A program made the position numbers and the translations under genes. A stretch of DNA of 64,000 nt, taken from positions 1,798,001 to 1,862,000 of the forward strand of contig NZ_AP023354.1 of NCBI RefSeq assembly GCF_018324685.1, read 5' to 3'. The DNA comes from Actinocatenispora sera. Its GTDB lineage: Bacteria; Actinomycetota; Actinomycetes; Mycobacteriales; Micromonosporaceae. This document shows, one piece after another, positions 52,038-61,158 of this stretch; within the stretch, counting starts at the first letter, position 1; each line of letters opens with the position of its first letter. The notes under the pieces were generated by a model. The model was not told the origin of the DNA. It did no database searches and worked only from the letters and a program-made list of their open reading frames with translations.

Positions 52038-54550
52038 ACGTCTACGGATCCCCGCGCCGGCCGGACGAGCCGGAACCGCCCCGCGGCCGGCACTCCCGCG
52101 ACGACGACAGCGAGCCCGACCCGCAGCCGACCACGTACGGCACCCGGGGTGGCCACAGCCGCCCCGCCGAGCCGACCACCGGTCGGCCCGAACCGGAGGT
52201 GCTTGGTCGGCGAGAGCCGCCCGCGCCCGGTCGGCCGGAATTGCCGGCCACCGGTCGGCCGCCGGCCCCGCCCACCACGTACGGTCGGGCTGCGCCGGGC
52301 GAATCGCCGGCCGCTGGTCGGCCGCCGGCCCAGCCCGCCATGTACGCGCCGGGCGCGCCGGTCGACCAGCCCGGGCCGCCGCCGTCCGGTACAGCCGGCG
52401 AGGTCGACCGGGCCCGTCCAGGCACGACGTACGGGTCGGCCCGGCCGCCGCAACCGCAGCAACCGTCAGCCCGGTCCGAGCCGCCGCGGGCGCCCGGTGC
52501 CGCGACACCGCATCGACCCGGTCCCGCCACCGCGCCGGCCCCACCCGGTGCTCCGGCCGGACGGCGGGCCGGCGCACTGCGGCAGCAGATCCCGGGCGCG
52601 CCGCCGCAGTCGGCGCTCCCGGCTACCTCGTTTCCGGGCGCGTCACGCCGGTCCGTTCCCGATGCGCCGGCGCGGTGCGACACCCGCCCGGCACAGCCGG
52701 CCGACGCCCCGCTGCCTGCCGCCGGTGCGCCGCAGGGCAGGGCGGCGGCCACCGCGCGCCCGGCGTCGCCGCCTGCCGTCCCGGTGCCAGCTCCGCCCGG
52801 TTCCCCGGCGCGACCGTTACCGCCAGCTCCCGGCCAGCCGGCGAACACGGTGCCCGAGGCGAACGCGGTGCCCGAGGCGAACACGGTGCCCGAGGCGAAC
52901 ACGGTGGCCCGGGCGAACACGGTGGCGCGGGGAAACGGTGCACCGCAGGGAAACGGTGTGCCGCGAGCGAATACCGTTCCCCCAGGAGTGCGCCAGCCGA
53001 GCGCGGTGCCGCCAGGAGCCACCGCGCCGCAGCAGAGTGCGGTGTCGCAGGGCACCGCCGTGCCCCACGGGAATGCGGCGCCGCCCGGTGGTGCCGTGGT
53101 TCCCGGGAATGCGGCGCCGCCGGGTGGTGCCGTGGTTCCCGGGAATGCGGCGCCGTCCGGAATCTCCGTGGCACCCGGAACCGCCGCGCCGCCGAGAAGT
53201 GTTGCGGTCCGAGGAAACGCGTCATCGCCAGGGAACACAGCGCCGCGGGTGACCTCCGGGAACACCGTGCCCGGGCCGGGGGCGCAGCCGGTGAACACGG
53301 CGCCGCCGATGCCGCCCCGGAACGGGCCGGTCAGCGGCGCGCCAGGCAACGCCCCGGTCACCGGCGCGTCGAGCAACGCCCCGGTCGGCGCAGCCCCGGA
53401 TTCCGCAGCCCCGGTGTCGGGTCCGTCGTGGCCCGGCCCGTCCGGGCCCACGCCGCCGAGGCCCACGCAGGCCGGGGCCAGGCAGGCTGGGGCTACGCAG
53501 GCTGGAGCCAGGCAGGCTGGGGCTACGCAGGCTGGAGCTACGCAGGCTGGAGCGCATCCCCTGTCCGGGCCGCCGGGGTCGGCGGTACCGGTCTCCGGCC
53601 CGCCGGTGAGTGGGGTGCCGGTGTCCGGCGGAGCGCTGGTACCGCTGGGCAACGATCGGGTGCGCCCGGCGCCGAACGGCCCGGCCGGGCCGCTCGGCGC
53701 CGGCGGCGGGCCCAAGATGAACCCGGTCTCGGGTGCGCCGGTGTCCGGTGCCTCGATGCCCGGCCTGGTCCGTCCCGGTCAGCAGCAGCCACCGCTCGGC
53801 GCCGGCACGATGTACGGCGAGGTCGAGCCGGCGCGGCCGCAACGCCAGGGGTACCGACCGCGCCGGCTCCGCCCGTTCCAGCGGTTGCGGGCCGGGATGC
53901 ACGGGGTGTCGCGCGGTGCGCTGCAACAGATCGAGGTACCGGGGACCAGCAGCGGGCTGCTGCTCGGGCGGGACGGCAACAAGGCACCGGTGCTGGTGCG
54001 TATGTTCCGGGACGAGCCGACCCGACTGTCGCTGATCGGTGGGCTGTGGGCGGCCCGGGTGACGGTGTTCCGGGCGCTCGCGATGGGTGCCCGGGTGGTC
54101 GTGTTCACCAACCAGCCGAGTGAGTGGCAGGGCTTCGGTCGCTGGGCGACCGGCCGGGACGACCGGGTTGCGGTGATGTCGGGCGAGCGTGCGGTCACGG
54201 TCGGCGCGACCGCCACGTCGCCCGCCCTGATGCTGTACGACGTGGGCCTGCACGGCGCCCAGCAACCGCCGGCGCTCGGGCCCTGGCAGACCCAGCTCAC
54301 GGTGCTGCGGCAGCTCACCGCGTACGGCTTCCCGTCGGTGCAGGCGTCGAACATGATCTTCCTGCAGCGGCTGGCGTCCGGCGAGGCGTCCGCGGCGGCG
54401 TCGGTGTTGCAACTGACCTCGGAGACGGTGAACCTGCTCCAGGTGATGCGGGACGACATGATGGCGGTGCTCGGTGGCCAGGCCGACCGGTACCTGTGGC
54501 TCAACCCGACCGACGTGGAGAGCCGGCAGTTCGGCGCCGCCCACCGCTGA
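52034..54550 (+). CDS. Long Pro/Ala-rich disordered ESX-linked protein
   Basis: 838 residues coupled to eccE by GTGA. Residues 1-610 are low complexity, rich in Pro, Ala, Gly, Thr and Asn, with repeated elements such as NTVPEA, PGNAAPPGGAVV and a pentapeptide array of QAGAT/R. The last 230 residues form a folded domain (YRPRRLRPFQRLRAGMHGVSRGALQQIEVPGTSSGLLLGRDGNKAPVLVRMFRD, ARVVVFTNQPSEWQGFGRWATGRDD, TSETVNLLQVMRDDMMAVLGGQADRYLWLNP) that I do not recognise. No signal peptide or membrane span. It is probably a cytosolic partner of EccE or of the export machinery. Confidence 0.82.
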   Translation: MNVYGSPRRPDEPEPPRGRHSRDDDSEPDPQPTTYGTRGGHSRPAEPTTGRPEPEVLGRREPPAPGRPELPATGRPPAPPTTYGRAAPGESPAAGRPPAQPAMYAPGAPVDQPGPPPSGTAGEVDRARPGTTYGSARPPQPQQPSARSEPPRAPGAATPHRPGPATAPAPPGAPAGRRAGALRQQIPGAPPQSALPATSFPGASRRSVPDAPARCDTRPAQPADAPLPAAGAPQGRAAATARPASPPAVPVPAPPGSPARPLPPAPGQPANTVPEANAVPEANTVPEANTVARANTVARGNGAPQGNGVPRANTVPPGVRQPSAVPPGATAPQQSAVSQGTAVPHGNAAPPGGAVVPGNAAPPGGAVVPGNAAPSGISVAPGTAAPPRSVAVRGNASSPGNTAPRVTSGNTVPGPGAQPVNTAPPMPPRNGPVSGAPGNAPVTGASSNAPVGAAPDSAAPVSGPSWPGPSGPTPPRPTQAGARQAGATQAGARQAGATQAGATQAGAHPLSGPPGSAVPVSGPPVSGVPVSGGALVPLGNDRVRPAPNGPAGPLGAGGGPKMNPVSGAPVSGASMPGLVRPGQQQPPLGAGTMYGEVEPARPQRQGYRPRRLRPFQRLRAGMHGVSRGALQQIEVPGTSSGLLLGRDGNKAPVLVRMFRDEPTRLSLIGGLWAARVTVFRALAMGARVVVFTNQPSEWQGFGRWATGRDDRVAVMSGERAVTVGATATSPALMLYDVGLHGAQQPPALGPWQTQLTVLRQLTAYGFPSVQASNMIFLQRLASGEASAAASVLQLTSETVNLLQVMRDDMMAVLGGQADRYLWLNPTDVESRQFGAAHR

Positions 54551-54982
54551 CCGCGCGCCGGCTGCCGTCGATGTGGCGCACCGGGTCGAGGTGACCCGGC
54601 GCGGGTCAGCCCTTGATCGAGCGGGTGAACGCGTAGGCGCCGCCGACCCACAGCATCAGCGGGCCGCGGCACCCTGAACCGGCGATGGGAGGGCAACGCG
54701 CTCCCCAGGTGCCGTCGACCCGCCGGCGCGGCCGTTGATGGGATGCCTGTGAGGAAGATGCCTGCTTGCGTTGACTCGATAGAACTGTCACGGAAAACGA
54801 GACCCGTCGTGTTCTGTCGGTCCTGCGCGCGATCTGGGCGGACTGACCAACACTCGCCGGTCGCGGACCATTGCGCACGTCCGATACGGTACTGCCTACG
54901 TTGGGTAGGCCGCCTACGCCGGTTTTGTGATCGGCGGTGTCGGTCGGGACACGGGGTCCTCCAATAGTTCGGGAGGTGGATC
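54551..54982. other. Gene-free region before the WXG100 pair
   Basis: 432 bases. On the minus strand a frame ending at 54606 finishes LMLWVGGAYAFTRSIKG, which looks like the end of a small membrane protein, but the rest of that frame has no coding character, so it may be a decayed gene. The 3' part should hold the promoter of the WXG100 operon; CCTAC-GTTG-GGTAGG at about 54894-54909 is an imperfect palindrome that could bind a regulator. Confidence 0.35.
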
Positions 54983-55303
54983 ATGGGCAACGGGCCCATG
55001 CAGGTTGACCACGCGACGCTGCATACCGCAGCCAACGACGTCCGGTCGACCCGAGACGACATCCAGGGCGATCTGACCAAGCTGGAGACGCTCGTTCAGC
55101 AGGATCTGGCCAGCGCGTGGCAGGGTTCCGCCGCGGGCTCGTTCCAGCAGCTGATGCAGCGGTGGAGCGAAGACAGCAAGACGCTGCTCAGGGCGATGGA
55201 CGACATCGCCGATCTGCTCGACAAGTCCGGCCGCCAGCACCAGCACAACGACGAGGAACAGCAGCAGATGCTGGACAAGATCCACTCGGCGCTGAACGGC
55301 TGA
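54983..55303 (+). CDS. WXG100-family ESX substrate (EsxB-like)
   Basis: 106 residues, ATG with a GGGAGG site. A helical hairpin with the W-x-G turn at residues 46-48 (ASAWQGSAAG) is the WXG100 hallmark. The C-terminal helix ends in a charged, Gln-rich tail with no Y-x-x-x-D/E. It should form a four-helix bundle with the next gene product and be exported by the type VII system. The two genes are 18 bases apart. Confidence 0.93.
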   Translation: MGNGPMQVDHATLHTAANDVRSTRDDIQGDLTKLETLVQQDLASAWQGSAAGSFQQLMQRWSEDSKTLLRAMDDIADLLDKSGRQHQHNDEEQQQMLDKIHSALNG

Positions 55304-55321
55304 CGGGGAAGGCTGACAACA

Positions 55322-55603
55322 ATGTCGATGATCAAGGTTGATCCGCACGTCCTGCAGGAAGCCCACTCGCAGATGAAGCAGATCGCCCAGGGCATGGATC
55401 AGAAGCTGGACACACTTCGCTCCGGCCTGCAGCGGATGGAGTGGGAAGGTAGCGACCGCCAGGCCTACCAGGAGCACCAGCAGAAGTGGGACAAGGCAGT
55501 CACCGATCTGAACCAGGTGCTCAACCAGATCGGCGGCGCGGTCGGGATCGCGAGCGACAACTACGTCAGCACCGAGATGAGCAACTCCAAGCTGTGGGGC
55601 TGA
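55322..55603 (+). CDS. WXG100-family ESX substrate (EsxA-like), carries the export motif
   Basis: 93 residues. The turn motif W-E-G is at 41-43 (RMEWEGSDRQ). The C-terminal tail contains Y81-V-S-T-E85, the Y-x-x-x-D/E signal that directs one partner of ESX heterodimers to the secretion ATPase, so this is the signal-bearing partner. The protein probably dimerises with the preceding WXG100 protein and both leave together. A clear terminator follows. Confidence 0.93.
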   Translation: MSMIKVDPHVLQEAHSQMKQIAQGMDQKLDTLRSGLQRMEWEGSDRQAYQEHQQKWDKAVTDLNQVLNQIGGAVGIASDNYVSTEMSNSKLWG

Positions 55604-55633
55604 CGCTCGTTCGGTGATGCGGTGACGACAGGT

Positions 55634-55667
55634 AGGCGGGCCTTCGGTACGGCGAGGGCCCGCCTTT
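55634..55667 (+). terminator. Terminator after the WXG100 pair
   Basis: AGGCGGGCC (55634-55642) pairs with GGCCCGCCT (55657-55665) around a 14-nt loop, followed by TT. It ends the two-gene WXG100 unit, so the downstream gene needs its own promoter within 55668-55870. Confidence 0.7.
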
Positions 55668-55870
55668 CGCTTGGAGCCGCTGCCTCTCTGGGGGCCAGTC
55701 AGGGATTTTGCGGGTGGCTGGTGATCCAGCATGCTGGGGCGGGTGCCGGCGTAGCCGGCGGGTGCACGCGTCGGTACCGGGTGAAACGGCACCTCATCGA
55801 CCGGCGCCGATCTTGGCGACCTCTTGTAGGTTGGAGCCCGCGCAGGCGATGCCGGACGAGGAGGTGTGTG

Positions 55871-56230
55871 GTGCGGGACGGGTACTACGCGCGGTGGCGT
55901 GACCAGGAGTTCGACGCCAGCCCGGACGGTGACCGGGTCCGGCTCTACACCAAGGAACCGACCGCCGGTTTCGAGCAGATCGGCGCGCAACGTTACCTGC
56001 GGGTGGTGCCGCGCGGCGACGTGTCCGAGCTGGGCTACCTGACCGTCCGGTGCCGCTGGCGCGACCAGCCGTTCCAGATCGTCGGCGAGCACGGCTCCTG
56101 GTACCGGGTGGAATACCTCGGCGAGCTGCCGCCGCCGGATGGGCTGGACCTCGGCGAGTTCGACCGCGGCGTGCACCAGGCATGGGCCAAGCGTGACGAG
56201 GTCAGTGAGCTGAGTGAGCAGCGCACCTGA
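55871..56230 (+). CDS. Small acidic protein of the ESX locus
   Basis: 119 residues from GTG 55871 behind GAGGAGG. Sequence: RDGYYARWRDQEFDASPDGDRVRLYTKEP, then RYLRVVPRGDVSELGYLTVRCRWRDQPFQIVGEHGSWYRVEYLGELPPPDGLDLGEFDRGVHQAW. It is beta-rich with many aromatic residues and no signal peptide. Similar short proteins are, from memory, found near ESX genes of other Micromonosporaceae and look like immunity or chaperone-type proteins, but no toxin is visible in the window. Function not assigned. Confidence 0.7.
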   Translation: MRDGYYARWRDQEFDASPDGDRVRLYTKEPTAGFEQIGAQRYLRVVPRGDVSELGYLTVRCRWRDQPFQIVGEHGSWYRVEYLGELPPPDGLDLGEFDRGVHQAWAKRDEVSELSEQRT

Positions 56231-56353
56231 CGGTGTCGCACCGTTGAGCCGGACCGGTACGTTGTCTGCTGGTCGATTCCGGGCAACGGCGACCGGGACC
56301 GGCCTCGACGCACTCGGCGCAGGCAGGCAGCTCGAGGACGGCAGGGAGGCGTG

Positions 56354-59300
56354 ATGGCCGACGAATGGCAGCCGGCGAACGACGTCGAGCGGTCGCTGCT
56401 CGATGCCATGCAGCGTGGCGAGCAGGACCGCTACTTCGAGGTGCTCGGCGCCGCCGACCTGATCCTGCCGTTCGCCGCCGACGCCACCGGCGCCGCGCAG
56501 CCTGGCACCTGGGCGACCTGGGGGTACGAGGGGCGCACGTACATCCTCGCGTTCACCTCGCAGCCGGCGCTGGCGTCGATCATGGGCCGGCCGACCGACC
56601 AGTTCCGGACCGGCCGCCTGGCCGAGGTGTGCGCCTGGTGGCCGGACGAGTCCTGGTGGCTCGCTGTCGACTTCGGGCTGCCGATCGCCGGCTACCTGCC
56701 CGGCACGTTCGTCAGCCAGCTCACCGGTGTCCAGCTCGGCGCGCAACTCGCCGTCGGCGGCGCTTCCGCCGATCCCGCCGCCACGTACCGGCCGGGTGAG
56801 CAGGACGGCGCCGGCCAGCCGGATCCGTTGCAGACCCAGCAGACGCCGACGCCGCCGGCCGACCCGGGCCAGACGGTCGCCGTGGCACCGGCCGATCCGG
56901 GCCAGACGGTGGCCGCGGCGCCGGCCGACCCCGGTGACGGGGCGCAGCACGATGCCGCAGCCCAGCCGTCCTCCGGCCAGCCGTACCAGCAGCCGACCTC
57001 GGCGCAGCCGTACGAGCAGTCGGCTTCCGCGCAGCCGACCTCGGCGCAGCCGTACCAGCAGTCGGCTTCCGCGCAACCCACTTCGGCGCAGCCGTACCAG
57101 CAGGGCGCGGCACAGCCGTACCAGGCGGCGGGGGCCCAGCCGTACGAGCCGGGACGCGAGCAGGCCTACCCGCCGGCCGACGCGGCGGCGCAGTACCAGC
57201 AGCAGGCCGGGGCGGCCTCGCACGCCGGGGCGGCCGAGCAGCAGGCCCAGCCGCCGGCCGCGGGAGCGTCGCCGGGGACGGTGCCGGTGCTGTCGACCGG
57301 CGCCGCCGATGCGGCCGGATTCCAGCCCGCGAGCCCGCTGGAGCAGACGCTGCTGGACGCGTCCCGCACCGGCGACCGGAAGACGTTCATGGACGCGTTG
57401 CTCGGCGCGTACCTGCTGGTGCCGGTGCCGGAGGGCGCCGCGCCCGGGCCGACCGCGGTCACCGCCCCCGACTTTCCCTGGCCGAGCATCGAACGCAACG
57501 GCACCCCGCAAGTGCCGGTGTTCACCTCGCAGGAGCGGATGCGCGAGCGGGTCGGCGCCGCGCCGTACGCGGTGGTGCCGTTCGTGCTGATCGTCGAGCA
57601 CTGGCCGCACCGCGAGTGGTACCTCGCGCTCAACCCGGACACCCCGGTGAGCGCCACCGTCGACGGTGACCAGATCGCCGAACTGGCCGAGTGGGCCCGC
57701 CGCACCCATCTCGCCGAGCGGCTCGGCGTGCTGCCACCACAACAATCCCAGCAGGCCGAGCAACCCCAGCAGGCAGAGCCGGGCCAGCAGGGCCAGGGCC
57801 AGCAGGCCGAGCAGCCCTATCAGCCCGAGCGGGGCCCGCTGGTACCCGCACAGTCGGCGCCGGTGTCGGCCCAGCCCGCGTCCGACCGGCCTGCCTCCGA
57901 ACAACTCGCCGGGACGGCCGACGCATCGCCGTGGTCGGCCCCGGCCGACGCCGCGGCGCACGGGGAGGAACTGCCGGCGCGGCCCGACGGCGCCCAGGCA
58001 CCGCACGGCGCCTCGCCCGCCGCAGACTCTGACGCGGCGCCCGGCGGTCACCATGCCGCCGACGAGCGCGCGTCCGAGCACGCCGCGGCGGGCGGGCATG
58101 ACGGGTCCGAACGCGACGCGGAGACGCCTGCGACCGAGACCGGTCCGGGCCAGCCCGCGGCGACCGGCGACGATGCGGCGGACTCCGCCGGTACGGGAGC
58201 GGGAGACGAGGCGGTGAGCTCGGCCGTGACGGGGGACGGCGACGAGGCGCCGGGCTCCGCCGGTACCGGGGCCGGAGACGATGCCGTACCGGCCGAGGGC
58301 GCCGAGGACGTGCGCGGCACGGCCGCGGGTACCGTCGCCGACCTCGACGATGGCGCTCGCAGCGCGGCGGCCGAGGAGGGTCCGTCGCCTGTCGAGGCCG
58401 AGCAGGACTCCTCGCCCGACCTCGCCGAGACCGACGCAACCACGGACGAATCCGCGGTCGCCAGCGATGCCCCGCCTAGCGGTTCCGCGGTTGGCAGTGA
58501 TGCCGCGGCCGGCGGGTCTGCGGTTGGCAGCGATGCCGTGGCCGGCGGGTCCGCGGTCGGCGGGTCCGCGGTCGGCAACGATGTCCCGACGACCCAGCCC
58601 GCGGTCGGCGACGACGCGCCGGCGAGCGGATCCGAGCGCGATGCCGATGCGGTGACCGGCGGTGCCGCGGTGACCGGCGAGTCGAGGACCGGTGCCGAGG
58701 CGTTGACCGGCGAGCCCGAGTCCGGCGACGACGCGGCCGCCGAAGGATTGGCTCCCGGCACGGTCGGGGCCGCAGCGGGCACCGACGGCGGCGCCGCGGT
58801 GGGAACCGCCACGCCCGCTGCCGCCGGGGCCGGCGCCGCGTCCCGCGATCCCGCAACGGGTGCCGCCGCCGACGCGCCGCCACAGGACGACGGCGAACCC
58901 GCGCCCGAGTGGCCGCCGGTACCGCCCGCCCTCGAGAACGAGCCGACGCCGACCGAACCGGTGCCGCCGCTGTCGTTCCCCGCGCTGCTGCAGAAGGTGC
59001 TACCCGACGCGCAGGTGCCGTTCTACCTGGAGCGGCACTTCGACCGGGTCGGTGGCTGGATCCATCCGGTCGCCGACGCCCCGGTCCGCGCCGGTGACCT
59101 GCGGGTCGCCACCGGTCTGTCCGCCGAGGTCGCCGCCGAGCCGGTACACGCGATCCGGTGGCACGTCGAGGCGGAGCAGCTGTTGCCGGTACTCGCGGCG
59201 GTGCGGTCGGCGGCCGATCCCGAGCTCGTGGAGTACCGCGTCCCGACCGCTCGGCTCCCGCACGGCGCCGAGCTGTACCGGATCGATCCGGACGGTGCGA

Positions 59301-59356
59301 CCACCGTGCTGGCCGTCTTCAACGCCGACCACCATCGGTGGCATCCCCTGATCTGA
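56354..59356 (+). CDS. Large SseB-domain protein with low-complexity linkers
   Basis: 1000 residues from ATG 56354 (GTG 56351 adds one), GGGAGG site. The N-terminal 130 residues (ANDVERSLLDAMQRGEQDRYFEVLGAADLILPF, WGYEGRTYILAFTSQPALASIMG) match the SseB N-terminal domain, and residues about 325-460 (SPLEQTLLDASRTGDRKTFMDALLGAYLLVPVP, VPVFTSQERMRER) are a second copy. A Gln/Pro/Tyr-rich linker (QPYQQ repeats) lies between them and an Asp/Gly/Ala-rich linker of about 400 residues follows, before a C-terminal domain of about 130 residues (LPDAQVPFYLERHFDRVGGWIHPV). It ends the ESX locus; SseB domains occur in secretion-related proteins but the biochemical role is unknown. Confidence 0.85.
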   Translation: MADEWQPANDVERSLLDAMQRGEQDRYFEVLGAADLILPFAADATGAAQPGTWATWGYEGRTYILAFTSQPALASIMGRPTDQFRTGRLAEVCAWWPDESWWLAVDFGLPIAGYLPGTFVSQLTGVQLGAQLAVGGASADPAATYRPGEQDGAGQPDPLQTQQTPTPPADPGQTVAVAPADPGQTVAAAPADPGDGAQHDAAAQPSSGQPYQQPTSAQPYEQSASAQPTSAQPYQQSASAQPTSAQPYQQGAAQPYQAAGAQPYEPGREQAYPPADAAAQYQQQAGAASHAGAAEQQAQPPAAGASPGTVPVLSTGAADAAGFQPASPLEQTLLDASRTGDRKTFMDALLGAYLLVPVPEGAAPGPTAVTAPDFPWPSIERNGTPQVPVFTSQERMRERVGAAPYAVVPFVLIVEHWPHREWYLALNPDTPVSATVDGDQIAELAEWARRTHLAERLGVLPPQQSQQAEQPQQAEPGQQGQGQQAEQPYQPERGPLVPAQSAPVSAQPASDRPASEQLAGTADASPWSAPADAAAHGEELPARPDGAQAPHGASPAADSDAAPGGHHAADERASEHAAAGGHDGSERDAETPATETGPGQPAATGDDAADSAGTGAGDEAVSSAVTGDGDEAPGSAGTGAGDDAVPAEGAEDVRGTAAGTVADLDDGARSAAAEEGPSPVEAEQDSSPDLAETDATTDESAVASDAPPSGSAVGSDAAAGGSAVGSDAVAGGSAVGGSAVGNDVPTTQPAVGDDAPASGSERDADAVTGGAAVTGESRTGAEALTGEPESGDDAAAEGLAPGTVGAAAGTDGGAAVGTATPAAAGAGAASRDPATGAAADAPPQDDGEPAPEWPPVPPALENEPTPTEPVPPLSFPALLQKVLPDAQVPFYLERHFDRVGGWIHPVADAPVRAGDLRVATGLSAEVAAEPVHAIRWHVEAEQLLPVLAAVRSAADPELVEYRVPTARLPHGAELYRIDPDGATTVLAVFNADHHRWHPLI

Positions 59357-60088
59357 CCGCACCTCTTTGCGCTGAGGTGCCCCCGAAGCGCCGCTGCGCG
59401 GCTGGCGTGCGTCCGGCGCTGGCGGTGTAAAGCCCACCCTTGTCCGGCGCCGGTTGCAGCCGGCGGTGTGAACGCCCTCTGCCGCTGCGCGCTCGGCGTG
59501 TGGGTGTAAAGGCCACCTCTGTTCGCGCTTTGACCCCGCGTGGGGGAATGCGAGGAGAGGGCTTCGCCCCCTCCTCGCGCTCCTTCCCCGCCAAGGGGAT
59601 TCCCCTTGGCCATCCCCTTACCCATCCCGGTGACGATGCCCCTCGACGCCCAGTGCCCGTCGAAGAAGACCGGGGAACCGGCCCGGCCTACCCATCACGC
59701 CAACGCCCGCCTCGCAACGCAACGCGACGCTTCGTCTCCTGGCGGGCCACAGGCGGATGGGGTTGGTTGTTGGCGTGGCGGGCTCGGCGGCGATGGGTAG
59801 GCCGCACCGACACCCCGTAGCTCCGAAACGGCCAGGCGGCGTCCCTCCTGATCACTGGTTTCCCGACGGGGGATTGTCAAGGGGGCGACTGCCCCCTTGA
59901 TGGGGAGGGGTGTGGGGAGGGGCGAAGCCCGCTCCCCACGTTCCCCCCACGAGGGGTGAAAGAAGGAACAGAGGTGGGCTTTACACCACCAGCAGAAGCG
60001 CACGCAGCGCGAACAGGGTTTACACCCCGCGCGCACGCCAGCCGGGCACCGGCGCTTCGGGTCCACCTCAGCGCAAAGAGGTGAGTCC
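59357..60088. repeat. Nested inverted-repeat element filling a convergent gap
   Basis: 732 bases with no convincing gene. The left flank (from 59359) and right flank (to 60083) are diverged inverted copies of one element of roughly 200-250 bp: both start with a CACCTC/GAGGTG hairpin, contain GGTGTAAA-type blocks and a GC-rich hairpin closed by GGGC-loop-GCCC (59550-59578 and 59912-59939). Two perfect hairpins sit inside: 59591-59609 and 59877-59900. The centre has its own inverted repeat, GGCCTACCCATC (59685-59696) with GATGGGTAGGCC (59792-59803). The left copy also contains three degenerate blocks of about 50 bp. It looks like a palindromic intergenic repeat family, perhaps a miniature mobile element. 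Confidence 0.8.
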
Positions 60089-61005
60089 CTACTCTTTGAT
60101 CCAGCGGAGTATCTCGGCGGTGACCACATCGGGGACCTCCTGCTGCAGGAGATGCCCGACGCCGTCGAGCAGGCGCCACTCGTACCGGGCGGCGACGTAC
60201 CGGCCGGAGCCCTGCGCGGTGCGGGGCAGGACGCCGGTGTCCTCGCCGCCGTGCAGGTGCAGGGTGGGGCTGGTGATGGGCTGCTGCATCAGCTTGACGA
60301 AGCGCCGGCCGCTGGGGCGCAGCGCGCCGCGGAACACCCAGCGGTACGCCTCGAGCGCGCAGAACGCGGCTTGCGGGATCTGGATCGCCTGCCGGCAGTG
60401 CGCGAGGTAGTGGGCGAACTCGGCGCTGGTGCGCCACGGGCCGGCCCAGTCGGTCATCAGCTGTGCCGCGATCGCGGCGTCGTCCCTGGTCAGCACGTGC
60501 TCGTAGCGCGGCACCTGGAACTTCAGCAGGTGCCGGCTGGCGGACAGTTGGCCGCGCGGGTCGGAGAACAGCCCGGTGCGCAGCCGCAGCGGGTGTGCCG
60601 CGGCGCAGACGACCAGGCGGCGTACCCGCGGGGGTGGAAGGCGGCGGCCATCCAGGCGACGAGGCCGCCGAGGTCGTGGCCGACCAGGACCGCGTCGCGT
60701 TCCCCGAGCGCCCGGATCAACCCGTCGACGTCGGCGGACATGGTGTACCCGTCGTAGCCGCGGGGCGGCTTGTCGCTGGCGCCGTAGCCGCGCAGGTCGA
60801 CGGCCACGGCGCGGTAGCCGGCGTCGGCGAGGGCGGTCAGCTGGTGCCGCCAGCCGTACCAGGTTTCCGGGAACCCGTGCAGGAACAGGACGAGCGGGCC
60901 GGTCCCGGCCTCGACGACGTGGAACCGGCTGCCGTTGGCGCCGACGAACCGGTGCGTCCACGGTCCGTCGACGAGCACGCAGCTCTCGTCCGGCCGGGGC
61001 GTCAC
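60089..61005 (-). pseudogene. Epoxide hydrolase/haloalkane dehalogenase-type gene with a frameshift
   Basis: The N-terminal half (GTG 61005) reads HVVEAGTGPLVLFLHGFPETWYGWRHQL, AVDLRGYGASDKPP and AVLVGHDLGGLVAWMAAAFHPR, giving the oxyanion H-G-F-P-E and the nucleophile elbow G-H-D-L-G-G with Asp. It then loses frame; the family continues in another frame as VRRLVVCAAAHPLRLRTGLFSDPRGQL, HLHGGEDTGVLP (acid residue) and LLDGVGHLLQQEVPDVV (catalytic His) to the stop at 60089. The shift lies in a run of five C on the coding strand (60630-60634); removing one base restores a product of about 305 residues. Either a real inactivating mutation or a sequencing error. Confidence 0.85.
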
Positions 61006-61158
61006 GCTGTTCCCGCCGGCCCGGCCGGGGCACCGCTGCGGGACCGTCCAGACATGACTCCAGCGTAGGCGCCGGTACCCAACGCCAGCTGCCAGCCCCG
61101 CCAGCGCCCCTCGGACGGCCGGACGACGGCGTGGCGGTCGAGCGGACCTCGTGGCCGG

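Noticed and set aside
54606-54878. A 90-codon minus-strand gene before the WXG100 pair
   Set aside because: Only the last 17 residues resemble a membrane protein end; the rest lacks coding character and a ribosome site, so at most a gene remnant.
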